Shown here piece by piece: positions 11,520 to 21,246 of a DNA stretch of 64,000 bases. This DNA comes from Candidatus Puniceispirillum sp. GTDB taxonomy: Bacteria > Pseudomonadota > Alphaproteobacteria > Puniceispirillales > Puniceispirillaceae. Below the pieces are notes generated by a model. It had not been told where the DNA came from, did not search any database, and was given only the letters and a program-made list of their open reading frames with translations. The stretch's first letter is position 1. The number at the start of each line of letters is the position of its first letter. The DNA is taken from the NCBI GenBank assembly GCA_016778895.1, contig JADHOR010000008.1, forward strand, positions 1 to 64,000, written 5' to 3'. A program made the translations under genes and the position numbers.

Positions 11520-12548
11520 CTAACGGTTCCGAATATGATCGATCATTTTTTGTACATTTTCCACCGGCGTAGGTGGCGTGATACCATGTCCTAGGTTAAA
11601 GATATGTGGACGATCATGAAAAGCGTCAAGGATATGGTCAATATCTCGGAACATTTCCGGCCCGGCATTGAGCAGGCTTAATGGGTCGAGATTGCCTTGA
11701 ACCGGCATTTTAGCTGGGAGGTTTTTTCCCGCCCAAACTGGATCAACACCGTGGTCAAGACCAACGGAATCGACCCCACTTTCTGCGGCATACTGAATTA
11801 ACCCTTCACCAATCCCTCTCGGAAATCCGATCATTGGCTGACGATGCCCATTTGCCCGAACGCCTTCGACGATTGACCGCGCCGGTTTTACAACCAACCA
11901 GTCACGCTGCGATGCTGGCACTGCGCTGGCCCAGCTATCGAACAACATTAAAACGTCAGCCCCGGCTTTTGCCTGTAGCGAGAGGAACGACACAGTAGCC
12001 TCAACCAGTATCGACAATAACCCTTCCAAAGCTTTTGTCTCTTGCCATGCCCATTGCCGCGCTTTTGGAAAATCTCGCGAGCTGCCTCCTTCTGCCATAT
12101 AAGTGATTAATGTCCATGGCGCACCAGCAAAGCCGATCAGCGCTGTCTTACCTTGTAATGCTGTTTTGGTAAGCTCTAGGGCTTTGCCGACCGGCGCCAA
12201 TTTTTCATCTAACCTGCGAAGACATGACCTGTCTATATCATCCGGTTTATCCATTGCATCTAGTAATGGTCCAATGCCAGTTTTGAATTGGACATTGCGT
12301 TTTATTGCCCATGGGACCATCAAAATATCCGAAAATATGATCGCCGCATCGAAACCATAACGAGCAATAGGCTGCAAGGTGACAGCTGATGCTTGTTCCG
12401 GATTTAGACAAAAAGAGATAAAGTCTGTCTGTTTGGCCCGTACGGCTCGGTATTCGGCAAGATATCGGCCGGCTTGTCGCATCATCCAGATCGGTGTTTG
12501 TGTTGATTTGATGCCCTGCATTGTTGAAAGGAATAACTGATCGGTCAT
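11520..12548 (-). CDS. hemE: Uroporphyrinogen decarboxylase
   Basis: TPIWMMRQAGRYLAEYR and GFAGAPWTLITYM motifs; start at Met 12548 preferred over 12617. Confidence 0.95.
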   Translation of the reverse strand: MTDQLFLSTMQGIKSTQTPIWMMRQAGRYLAEYRAVRAKQTDFISFCLNPEQASAVTLQPIARYGFDAAIIFSDILMVPWAIKRNVQFKTGIGPLLDAMDKPDDIDRSCLRRLDEKLAPVGKALELTKTALQGKTALIGFAGAPWTLITYMAEGGSSRDFPKARQWAWQETKALEGLLSILVEATVSFLSLQAKAGADVLMLFDSWASAVPASQRDWLVVKPARSIVEGVRANGHRQPMIGFPRGIGEGLIQYAAESGVDSVGLDHGVDPVWAGKNLPAKMPVQGNLDPLSLLNAGPEMFRDIDHILDAFHDRPHIFNLGHGITPPTPVENVQKMIDHIRNR

Positions 12549-12905
12549 TCTGTTCTCTAACATTATATATATATTAAAAAAGGTAGTTGTTTTAGTAGTG
12601 CTTGTGTGTAACTGCAAATCTGCTGTTGTTCAAACAATATCCACAAGTTTATCCCGATCACGGTGGATAAGTTTTGATAATTTTTCAATATGTTTTGATG
12701 TTATCCCAAAATGTCTTGTCTCATATTCAGGAAATTATCCACTTGTTAGTAAAAATCGCGTGATTGTGTGTAACTGGGATTTTATTGTGAGTTTTTAAAA
12801 CAATCCCCATTGAGCAATGTTTTATGCACAGCGTTGTCCATCATAAATAGCCGCAAAACCTAATCGTTCCCGATGGCCAGCAATGATTGTTATTAATGAA
12901 ACAAG
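12549..12905. other. Candidate chromosomal replication origin (oriC)
   Basis: AT-rich hemE/ppsR intergenic region with DnaA-box-like 9-mers: 12637-12645 ATATCCACA(+), 12662-12670 TTATCCACC(-), 12735-12743 TTATCCACT(+), 12822-12830 TTATGCACA(+); parAB/parS lie nearby. Confidence 0.75.
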
Positions 12906-12944
12906 ATGACAAAAAAGCGTTTTCTAGATACATCTTGTCAAGTG

Positions 12945-13805
12945 ATGCCGAACCAAACGCTACATATCCATCTTGTCTCAGACTCGACCGGTGAAACCGT
13001 GCATCAAGTGGCGCGTGCGTGTCTTGCGCAATTTGCCGGTGTTAAAACGGTGGAGCATGTCTGGACGCTAGTACGTACATCTGCCCATCTTCAGGCATTG
13101 TTTGAAGGTCTTAATCGGCATCCGGGCATTTTGCTGATGAGCATTATTGATCAGGACTTACGGGCAAGCATCGAAAAAGCCTGCCGCGATAAGGGGGTTC
13201 CTGTAGTTTCGGTGCTTGATCCGGTGGTTAACCTATTAAGCACGGTTCTTGGTCAGGCGATGACAAATTTACCGGGTGGACAGCGCCGTCTTGACACGGC
13301 TTATTTCGCGCGCATGGCAGCGGTTGATTTTGCCGTTAGCCATGATGATGGCCTGAATATGAGTAATCTGAAAACAGCAGATATGCTGATTGTCGGTGTA
13401 TCCCGCACCTCAAAAACGCCAACATCGATGTATTTGGCACATCGCGGCTATAAAGTTGCGAATTACGCATTGGTACCGCAAGTGCCATTTCCACAGCATT
13501 ATTTAGATGGGCTGAATATCTTTGTGGTTGGTTTAACGAACGATCCAAAAAGGCTCAGCCAAGTTCGTCGTACGAGACAAATGGCGATGCAGGATACGAA
13601 AAACGAAGAATATGCTAATATCGATCAGATTACACAGGAGGTACGCAATGCGCGGCGGCTCTTTGCCAGTAATAAATGGCCAGTAATCGATGTAACCCGT
13701 CGGTCAGTTGAAGAAACAGCTGCTGCAATTCTGCAATATTATACGCAATGGCAAGAAGCCAGATCACTCGAGTCGCAAACATCTGAGCCTAAAAATGAGC
13801 AATGA
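12945..13805 (+). CDS. ppsR: Pyruvate, phosphate dikinase/PEP synthase regulatory protein (DUF299)
   Basis: LHIHLVSDSTGETVHQVARA; VGVSRTSKTPTSMYLAHRGYKVANY. The ORF could start at 12906. Confidence 0.92.
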   Translation: MPNQTLHIHLVSDSTGETVHQVARACLAQFAGVKTVEHVWTLVRTSAHLQALFEGLNRHPGILLMSIIDQDLRASIEKACRDKGVPVVSVLDPVVNLLSTVLGQAMTNLPGGQRRLDTAYFARMAAVDFAVSHDDGLNMSNLKTADMLIVGVSRTSKTPTSMYLAHRGYKVANYALVPQVPFPQHYLDGLNIFVVGLTNDPKRLSQVRRTRQMAMQDTKNEEYANIDQITQEVRNARRLFASNKWPVIDVTRRSVEETAAAILQYYTQWQEARSLESQTSEPKNEQ

Positions 13806-14469
13806 TCCCTTTGTAACGCTGGAGGACGGTGACCTTGTGCTGGCTTCGGCAAGTTTGATACGCGCCAAAATCCTGGCCGATGCCGGTATTGGCTTTCGCA
13901 CCTATCCCGTAGCAATTGATGAAGTGGCGGTTCGTGCCGCTGGGATCGCCGAGGATGTTGCAGCGGGGGATATCGCCGTTATGCTGGCCGAAATGAAAGC
14001 TGCTGCTGCGGTTCAGCGTTTGGCTTTAGAGGGCGAACAACCGCCAGTTTATGTCCTTGGTTGCGATCAGATATTATCGTTTAAGGGGGCAGTTTATGGA
14101 AAACCTGAAGACCGTGCTTCGGCGAAGGCACAGCTTAACGATCTTTCTGGTAAAACTCACCAATTACTGAGTGCAGCGGTTTTGTTTCGGCGTGGGGCGC
14201 GTATCTGGCATCATCTATCCATTGCGAAAATTACTATGCGCCATCTAGATGAGCCATTTATTGACGCTTATCTCGACAGGCTAGGATCAGCAGCGTTCGT
14301 GTCACCCGCAAGTTATCAGGTCGAGGCACTTGGTGCGCAGCTTTTAGCTCGGATCGAGGGTTGTCATTATGCGATTTTGGGACTGCCGCTTCTCGAACTA
14401 CTCGGTATTTTGCGGCAACATGGCCTGAAACCGCAAACCCAAAGCAGAGGCGAAGCAGTCAACAGATGA
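13795..14469 (+). CDS. Maf-like nucleotide pyrophosphatase
   Basis: LVLASASLIRAKILADAGIGF; VLGCDQILSFKGAVYGKP. Confidence 0.9.
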   Translation: MSNDPFVTLEDGDLVLASASLIRAKILADAGIGFRTYPVAIDEVAVRAAGIAEDVAAGDIAVMLAEMKAAAAVQRLALEGEQPPVYVLGCDQILSFKGAVYGKPEDRASAKAQLNDLSGKTHQLLSAAVLFRRGARIWHHLSIAKITMRHLDEPFIDAYLDRLGSAAFVSPASYQVEALGAQLLARIEGCHYAILGLPLLELLGILRQHGLKPQTQSRGEAVNR

Positions 14470-15083
14470 AGATCATTGGGCTAACAGGATCAATCGCGGC
14501 TGGGAAATCAACGGTCGCTGGATGGGTTCGTGACCTTGGTATCGCCATTCATGATGCCGATGCGGCGGTACATGAATTGCTGGGGCCGGATGGTGCTGCG
14601 GTTGCTGATATCCTTGCTGTTTTTGGCGATGATATTGGCAGCGTTGCAACTGGCATCGACCGGCAGGCACTGGGTAACTTGGTGTTTGCCAACCCGGCGC
14701 GGCGTAAACAGCTTGAGGCGATCCTTCACCCTATGGTGCGTCAACACCGTGATGCGTTTATCCATCGGCACAAGGCCGCACATGCAGCGGTGATTGCGCT
14801 GGATGTGCCGTTATTGTTTGAAACCGGCGGCGAGGCGGTCTGTGATTATGTTATTGTGGTTCATGCGAGCGTTAAAACCATTATCGAACGCGCATTAAGT
14901 CGGACTGGTATGAGTGCGGCCAAGCTTGAGGCAATTCTGGATTCGCAAATGCCGGTTGCCGAGAAAAAACAACGGGCTGATCTGTTGCTTGACACCGACC
15001 TTCACCCCGACGCGACACGGCAAGATTTAATTAAGTGGCTTTCGGCTATTGGTGTGCCTATGGTTGGCGCAGGCAAATCGTGA
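14466..15083 (+). CDS. coaE: Dephospho-CoA kinase
   Basis: MKIIGLTGSIAAGKSTVAGWVRDLGI P-loop; start overlaps the maf stop. Confidence 0.95.
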   Translation: MKIIGLTGSIAAGKSTVAGWVRDLGIAIHDADAAVHELLGPDGAAVADILAVFGDDIGSVATGIDRQALGNLVFANPARRKQLEAILHPMVRQHRDAFIHRHKAAHAAVIALDVPLLFETGGEAVCDYVIVVHASVKTIIERALSRTGMSAAKLEAILDSQMPVAEKKQRADLLLDTDLHPDATRQDLIKWLSAIGVPMVGAGKS

Positions 15084-15108
15084 TTGTAACTGCCGGGGAT
15101 GATAAATT

Positions 15109-15822
15109 ATGCGTGAAATTGCTCTTGATACAGAAACTACCGGCATCAGCCCGCGTGACGGCCATCGTATTATCGAGATTGGTGCGCTGGAATTGATGCA
15201 TCATTTGCCCACAGGGCGCAAATTGCACCTTTATATAAATCCCGAGCGTGATATTGATGAGGGCGCAGTTGCGGTTCATGGCATGACTAGTGAATTTTTG
15301 GCTGACAAGCCTGTTTTTGCCGATATTGTCGATGAATTTCTGGCCTTTATCGGGGATGATCCGTTGGTAATCCACAATGCCAGCTTTGATATGAGCTTTA
15401 TTAACGCCGAGCTTAAACGGCTGAACAGGCCGGTGTTACCGATGAGCCAGTCAATTGATACATTAATGATGGCGCGAAAGAAATTTCCCGGCGCACAGGC
15501 CAACCTGGATGCATTATGCCGCCGGTTTGAAATTGATAATACACATCGCGATTTGCATGGCGCGTTAATTGATGCCGATCTTTTGGCTGGGGTCTATGTC
15601 GAACTGCTTGGTGGGCGTCAGCCGGGTCTTTTATTAGATACTGCCAGCCAAAATCAAACCGATGCAAAGATCACCTCAATCGGCGCCGATTTCAGCCCAA
15701 AATCTGAGATTGATGGCACCAATATCCGTCCCATTCGGGCACATGCGCCAACCGCTGATGAATTAGAGGCGCATGCTAGTTTTGTTGCCGGTATAAAAGA
15801 CCCGATCTGGCTTCATGATTAA
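15109..15822 (+). CDS. dnaQ: DNA polymerase III epsilon subunit
   Basis: REIALDTETTGISPRDGHRIIEIGALE; exonuclease motifs. Confidence 0.95.
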   Translation: MREIALDTETTGISPRDGHRIIEIGALELMHHLPTGRKLHLYINPERDIDEGAVAVHGMTSEFLADKPVFADIVDEFLAFIGDDPLVIHNASFDMSFINAELKRLNRPVLPMSQSIDTLMMARKKFPGAQANLDALCRRFEIDNTHRDLHGALIDADLLAGVYVELLGGRQPGLLLDTASQNQTDAKITSIGADFSPKSEIDGTNIRPIRAHAPTADELEAHASFVAGIKDPIWLHD

Positions 15823-15832
15823 TCTGCAGTGA

Positions 15833-16354
15833 CTAATTACTCGTCTGTGCGGCGGCCTGCTGTGCCAGATTATGCTGATAGACGGCGACAAAATCGATCG
15901 GCTGAATATTAAGCGGCATAAAGCCGCCATTGCGGGTCGCATCTGAAATGATGGCGCGAACAAATGGGAATAACAGCTGCGGTGCTTCAATCATAATCAA
16001 TGGATTTATCTCGTCGGCTGTGGCGCCTTCAGGTGAAACCAGGCCTGCGTAGGTCACGTCTACCAGAAATAACACGTTGTCTTTTGCGGTTGCCTTGGCG
16101 GCAAGGTTCAGCGTGACTTCATATTGGTTTTCGCTAATGAGCTGGGCTCCAACATTCACCGTAATCTCAACGTCTGGCTGGCCAGCACCTTCGATCAGGA
16201 CGCGCGGCGCGTTTGGATTTTCAAACGAAAGATCCTTGACATATTGTGCGTGAACAATGATCTGACGGGCTGTATTAGCTGTATCACCAGTCGACGAAGA
16301 TTTCCCATTATCTTTGGAAGCGGGTGTTTTTTTTGTTTTTGTATCTTTGGCCAT
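15833..16354 (-). CDS. secB: Protein-export chaperone SecB
   Basis: AQYVKDLSFENPNAPRVL; LLFPFVRAIISDATRNGGFMPLNIQPIDF. Confidence 0.96.
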   Translation of the reverse strand: MAKDTKTKKTPASKDNGKSSSTGDTANTARQIIVHAQYVKDLSFENPNAPRVLIEGAGQPDVEITVNVGAQLISENQYEVTLNLAAKATAKDNVLFLVDVTYAGLVSPEGATADEINPLIMIEAPQLLFPFVRAIISDATRNGGFMPLNIQPIDFVAVYQHNLAQQAAAQTSN

Positions 16355-16490
16355 GTTTGTCTCCAGAGTGACGTGGATCGCGAAAAAATAAACGATGAAA
16401 AATAAAATGAATATCTAACTTATTGCTGCTAAAAGCACAAATAACCTTTGACGACCAACCATGTCAAAATACCGGCCGGCTGAAAACTTC

Positions 16491-17066
16491 CTACGGTCGC
16501 TTGCCGTTTTTATTGCCAATCTGATCACCATTACCAGGTTTTTCTTCAAACTCGCCCTCGATGATATCATCATTCGAATTTGTGTAACGGCGATGTTTGG
16601 CGAACGGGTTAGGCTGTGTATTATCCATATCGCTATGCGTGCTTGAGTTACGGCTAAAATTGCCACCCCCAAAACTGCCACCAACATTGGTAAAACCGCG
16701 AAACCGCTGACTGCTCGTCAGCCATTGCAGCAGATAAACACCGGCAAGCGTGCGGAAGCCTGGCAAAAACAGCAGCAGACCAATCGCATCGGTTACATAG
16801 CCAGGGATCAGCACTAAGGCACCGCCAGCAACAAGCGCAATACTATCAGCAATTGATGTGACTGGCGCGCGGCCTTGGGCAATATCGCTCTGGATACGGC
16901 TTAAAACGGATAGCCCCTGACGTTTTAGCAGTGCAATCCCCACAACCGCCGTCACAAAAACCCCAAGAAGCGTTAATAATCCACCGATTTCACCGCCAAT
17001 ATAGATGAAAGCTGACATTTCGGCATAGCCCCATAATAATAGGCCAAGAATAATCATTAGTCCCAT
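16491..17066 (-). CDS. fxsA: FxsA family membrane protein
   Basis: N-terminal TM segments; GGALVLIPGYVTDAIGLLLFLPGFR. Confidence 0.88.
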   Translation of the reverse strand: MGLMIILGLLLWGYAEMSAFIYIGGEIGGLLTLLGVFVTAVVGIALLKRQGLSVLSRIQSDIAQGRAPVTSIADSIALVAGGALVLIPGYVTDAIGLLLFLPGFRTLAGVYLLQWLTSSQRFRGFTNVGGSFGGGNFSRNSSTHSDMDNTQPNPFAKHRRYTNSNDDIIEGEFEEKPGNGDQIGNKNGKRP

Positions 17067-17213
17067 ATGACCGATCCTATAAGCGGTTTCCAGTAATTTT
17101 TGCCAACATTTTTGGGTAGCGTCTGGATTTAATCCCCTACATATGCCATCTATATTATGACAGCATCGTCAAAAGTCTCAATGATGTTAACTGGCGTCAC
17201 TTTAAAGCCTTAA

Positions 17214-17876
17214 ATGGGGGCAGAGTTGCAATTCATAGATATTATCATTTTTGCGGTTATTGCGGTCCTTCTGGTGCTCCGGCTTCGCTCGGTTCTGGGT
17301 CAACGCACGGGCTATGAGCAACCGCAAGATGAAATCCGCGCAAACCGCTTTGATCAAACCGATAATGACAATGAACCAGTTCAGCTATTTCCAAAGGCCT
17401 CGGGTGATGCTGGTGTTGCGGCGCTAGGTCTTGATGCGTTGCGCCAGATCGATCGTAGCTTTAATGAAAAACAGTTCATTGATGGTGCCACGGCTGCCTT
17501 CGAGATGATTTTGACGGCTTATGCCGAGGGCGACCTTGCGCAATTAAAAAGGTTATTGGGCTATGATCTCCTGAAAAGTTTTACCGCCTCGATACAGGCG
17601 CGAACAGCGGCCAAAGAGAGCCTTGTTATCACCTTGGATGATATTCGCGAGGTCAGTATTCTCAATATTTCGGTTATTGATCAGGTTGCCAGCATCACAG
17701 TGCATTTCCATTCGGTGCAGACCCGTATCGCCAAGGACGAAAATGGTGAAATTATCGAGTCAGATGATGCCGAGGCACGTGGATTTACCGATATCTGGAC
17801 ATTTGAGCGTGATTTGACGCTGTCTGATCCAAATTGGAAATTGGTCGAAACGGAGTCCGAGACTGCTGAAGACTGA
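17214..17876 (+). CDS. Tim44/TimA-domain protein
   Basis: N-terminal TM segment (IDIIIFAVIAVLLVLRLRSVLGQRTG) followed by a Tim44-like C-terminal domain. Confidence 0.85.
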   Translation: MGAELQFIDIIIFAVIAVLLVLRLRSVLGQRTGYEQPQDEIRANRFDQTDNDNEPVQLFPKASGDAGVAALGLDALRQIDRSFNEKQFIDGATAAFEMILTAYAEGDLAQLKRLLGYDLLKSFTASIQARTAAKESLVITLDDIREVSILNISVIDQVASITVHFHSVQTRIAKDENGEIIESDDAEARGFTDIWTFERDLTLSDPNWKLVETESETAED

Positions 17877-17888
17877 TTGAGGCTGGAT

Positions 17889-18485
17889 ATGCCAAAAAAG
17901 CGCATTATCAAATCAGACGATGATACGGTTTTATGGCAGCGGGTGACCACTGAGATTAGGCCGTTAAAATCGACTATTGAGGCAGCTGAATTCGCAACGC
18001 TTTTTGCCCGGCCAGCGGTAGAGATTTCATCGCCATCCAAAGCCCCCGCAAGAACCAGCGCGAAAACCAGCGCGGCCCCAGCGCGGCCACCGCGCGGTTT
18101 GGTGGTCAATCCATCTGGATCAGGGTCAAAGCTAAATCCAGTTGATTTGCGTCAGGGGGATCGGGCTGGTATTGACGGACGAACCCAGCGCCGACTGTTT
18201 CGCGGCGATGTGCCGGTCGACCGGCGGCTTGATCTGCATGGCTTGAGTGCGGCAAGGGCTGAAAGCCGGCTGACGAAATTTATTGAAACTGCAGCAAATG
18301 ATAGTGCTCGCTGTGTGCTGGTAATCACCGGCAAGGGTGCAGGCATCCTTCGTGGCTATGTTCCAGAATGGTTAAAACGCCCACCCTTATCAAGGTTGGT
18401 ATTGGCATTGGCTAAGGCACGCCCAATCGATGGCGGTGACGGGGCCCTCTATGTTTTGTTGCGCCGCAACCGGGGTGGCCAGTAA
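17889..18485 (+). CDS. Smr-domain protein
   Basis: LDLHGLSAARAESRLTKFIETA...VLVITGKGAG...VPEWLKRPPLS. Confidence 0.88.
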   Translation: MPKKRIIKSDDDTVLWQRVTTEIRPLKSTIEAAEFATLFARPAVEISSPSKAPARTSAKTSAAPARPPRGLVVNPSGSGSKLNPVDLRQGDRAGIDGRTQRRLFRGDVPVDRRLDLHGLSAARAESRLTKFIETAANDSARCVLVITGKGAGILRGYVPEWLKRPPLSRLVLALAKARPIDGGDGALYVLLRRNRGGQ

Positions 18486-18847
18486 TGACCCCATTTGGTG
18501 CAAGAATGCGTGAATGGCGCCGGAAATATAGCTTGACCCAACAGCAGCAGGCTGAATTTCTGGGCGTCTCGAAAGCCTATATATCAGCCCTTGAGACAGG
18601 GACGCGTGGCCAGCCCTCGGCAGTGCTTGTTGATCAGATCTGTGTCTGGCTTGGTCTAATCTGGGATGATGCTGAAGAGTTAAAGCGGCTTGCAAGCCTG
18701 TCGCATCCAAAGCCCTCCATTGATGTTCGAAACCATAGTGCCGAAGCGGTCTATCTGGCTAATCTGCTGGCACAGAATATCAATCGGCTCTCGGCTGATG
18801 ATTGCCGGGAATTTAGTGATGAAATTGAACGTCGCGCAAAATCTTAA
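18485..18847 (+). CDS. XRE-family helix-turn-helix regulator
   Basis: REWRRKYSLTQQQQAEFLGVSKAYISALETG HTH. Confidence 0.88.
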   Translation: MTPFGARMREWRRKYSLTQQQQAEFLGVSKAYISALETGTRGQPSAVLVDQICVWLGLIWDDAEELKRLASLSHPKPSIDVRNHSAEAVYLANLLAQNINRLSADDCREFSDEIERRAKS

Positions 18848-18917
18848 ATGAATCTCTCGGATAATAATCCAAGATTTATGGATTTCATAAATTTGTCATA
18901 CTCGATTCTTGTGCTAG

Positions 18918-18935
18918 TAATAACGGATGTTATTA
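18918..18935. repeat. Short perfect inverted repeat, possible operator
   Basis: TAATAAC-ggat-GTTATTA between the XRE-regulator and GNAT genes. Confidence 0.5.
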
Positions 18936-19070
18936 ATAATAGGTTGACGTCCGAGATTTAGTACCTATTTTCCACGTGTTAGCTCAACGATGAAATCCAG
19001 AATGCCAAATTAACGTGGGCGCTAGGTGGCTCACCGACGACCGATGTAAAGGCCAAAAGGATAGAGAAAT

Positions 19071-19613
19071 ATGACACCTGAACTGCTTCGTGATCGCGCT
19101 GCAAAATTGTCGGTTGAGACAGTTGAACAGCTGACTGAGCGCGATATTCACGAATTAAGTGATGCAGCAGAGGCGGCAATCCTATCGGGTGGTGGTTTTG
19201 GCTGGTTGTTGCCGCCGCCAAAATCAGTGATGGAGGATTATTGGCGTGGAGTACAGATGATCCCTGACCGGCATTTGATTCTGGCGCGCCTCGATAAGGT
19301 GATTGCCGGCAGCTGTCAGATTGTGCGCCCGCCGAAAAATAACGAAGCCCAGAATTTTGCCTGTCAATTGACCACATTCTTTGTTGCCCCTTGGGCGCGT
19401 GGTCATGGATTGGCGCAGATGATTGTTGCCGAGGCCGAAGCCATAGCCAAATCTGAAGGGTTTGTGATGATCAACCTTGATGTACGAGCAACACAGGATC
19501 GTGCGATTCAGTCATTTGAAGCGCGTAATTTCAAACGTTATGCGACCAATGAATATTACGCTAAAGTTAAAGGTGATTATGTTACCGGCTATTATTATCA
19601 CAAAGAGCTGTAA
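19071..19613 (+). CDS. GNAT family N-acetyltransferase
   Basis: LTTFFVAPWARGHGLAQMIVAEAEAIAKSEGF acetyl-CoA binding region. Confidence 0.8.
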   Translation: MTPELLRDRAAKLSVETVEQLTERDIHELSDAAEAAILSGGGFGWLLPPPKSVMEDYWRGVQMIPDRHLILARLDKVIAGSCQIVRPPKNNEAQNFACQLTTFFVAPWARGHGLAQMIVAEAEAIAKSEGFVMINLDVRATQDRAIQSFEARNFKRYATNEYYAKVKGDYVTGYYYHKEL

Positions 19614-19615
19614 TC

Positions 19616-19981
19616 ATGGCCTATGATCCGAATAATATTTTTGCCAAGATCCTGCGTGGGGAAATTCCGTGTCAAAAAATCGACGAAGATGATCATACCC
19701 TCAGCTTTGCCGATATTCATCCGCAGGCACCGGTGCATATTCTGGTGATCCCTAAAGGCGCTTATGTTGATTGGGCTGATTTTGCCGCTAATGCCAGCGC
19801 TGAAGAAATTCATGCCTTTACCAAAGCAATCAGCCGTGTTGCTGAATTGAGTGGGATTAGCGAAACTGGCTATCGGGTTATTTCAAACATTGGCGCTAAC
19901 AGTCATCAAGAAGTACCGCATCTTCATATGCATGTGCTTGGCGGTGCGCCTGTCGGTCCGCTGGTGATGACCATGGCATAA
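19616..19981 (+). CDS. HIT family protein
   Basis: EVPHLHMHVLGG HIT motif. Confidence 0.94.
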   Translation: MAYDPNNIFAKILRGEIPCQKIDEDDHTLSFADIHPQAPVHILVIPKGAYVDWADFAANASAEEIHAFTKAISRVAELSGISETGYRVISNIGANSHQEVPHLHMHVLGGAPVGPLVMTMA

Positions 19982-20188
19982 AGCCATAAACATTTGGCTT
20001 GGATTGCCGGCTAGGCATGGGAATTTAGAAGACGATATTGCCCCCGACATGACGGCCCCAAAGTTCATTCTCAGTGGGCATACTGACTATCAGTAAATTA
20101 TTGTTTTTTCTAATATGCTTGTACTGATGGCGGTTTGCCTACACACTCGCTGGCATATTCTTTTGGATAGGCGATTGCGCAGATTTTG

Positions 20189-20353
20189 ATGCACGTACAA
20201 ATTCATACCGTCGCGTTTTGGGGCATTGAGACGATTGATGTGACGGTTCAGATCCACATTGCCAATGGCCTATCGAGCGATGCTATTACTGGCGTGAGAC
20301 GGATGTTTGCGTTCAATTGCATCCCATGTAAGGGCGGCGATATCAATGCCTGA
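20189..20353 (+). pseudogene. comM: 5' remnant of comM/yifB (Mg-chelatase-like ATPase)
   Basis: [36 protein letters not shown] resembles the ComM N-terminus for about 35 codons, then diverges to a stop at 20351-20353; overlaps the gshB 3' end. Confidence 0.7.
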
Positions 20354-21238
20354 CAAGCGTTGAATTTCTCGGATGCCGGTTGGCGAGGTAACATTGATCT
20401 CTGTCATGTAATCACCGATGATATCAATGCCAACAAATAATAGACCGCGACGGCGTAATTCAGGTCCGATTGCGGCGCAAATCTCGAGGTCCCGCTCGGT
20501 TAAACCAGCTTTCGCGGCACTACCCCCAACATGGAAATTAGAACGTGCCTCACCCTCATTGGGAATTCGGTTCACCGCACCAACAGCTTCACCATCAACC
20601 AGAATGACTCGTTTATCGCCATTACGCACTGCTGGAAGATAGGCCTGCACCATCACCGGCTCACGGCTATTGCCAAAAAACATCTCGAGAAGCGAGCTTA
20701 AGTTCTGATCATCGGGCTGTAGCCGGAAGACGCCAGCTCCACCGTTACCAAATAGTGGCTTTATGATGATGTCTTTATGTTTTTGCCGAAACGCTATGAT
20801 CGTTTCGGGGTCGCGGCTGACCAGGGTTGCGGGCATTAAATCGGGATAGAGTGTGACAAGCAGTTTTTCCGGCGCATTTCGAACCTCGGCCGGATTATTC
20901 ACCACCATTGTTTGTGGGCTAAGCATTTCCAGCAAATGCGTTGCGGTAATATACGCCATATCAAAAGGCGGATCCTGACGCATTAGAATGACGTCAAACC
21001 CCTCTAATGGCCTGGTTTCAAGATCGCCGGTTTTAAAATGCGCACAAGCCTGATCATAAAAGGTTAATTTCTGACCAACAGCGGTAACGACGCCTTCATT
21101 GAGACTTAGTCGGTCGGGCGTGTAATACCACAGACTATGATCGCGTTTCTGTGCTTCAAGACCAAGGGCAAAAGTCGTATCACCAGCAATTTGCAGCGTT
21201 TCGACCGGATCCATCTGAATGGCAATTGACAGGCCCAT
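20270..21238 (-). CDS. gshB: Glutathione synthetase
   Basis: [61 protein letters not shown]. Confidence 0.95.
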   Translation of the reverse strand: MGLSIAIQMDPVETLQIAGDTTFALGLEAQKRDHSLWYYTPDRLSLNEGVVTAVGQKLTFYDQACAHFKTGDLETRPLEGFDVILMRQDPPFDMAYITATHLLEMLSPQTMVVNNPAEVRNAPEKLLVTLYPDLMPATLVSRDPETIIAFRQKHKDIIIKPLFGNGGAGVFRLQPDDQNLSSLLEMFFGNSREPVMVQAYLPAVRNGDKRVILVDGEAVGAVNRIPNEGEARSNFHVGGSAAKAGLTERDLEICAAIGPELRRRGLLFVGIDIIGDYMTEINVTSPTGIREIQRLSGIDIAALTWDAIERKHPSHASNSIAR

Positions 21239-21246
21239 CGGACGAA

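Noticed and set aside
18040-18110. Repeated accagcgcg motifs in the Smr gene
   Set aside because: Ala/Pro-rich linker coding sequence; no evidence of an element
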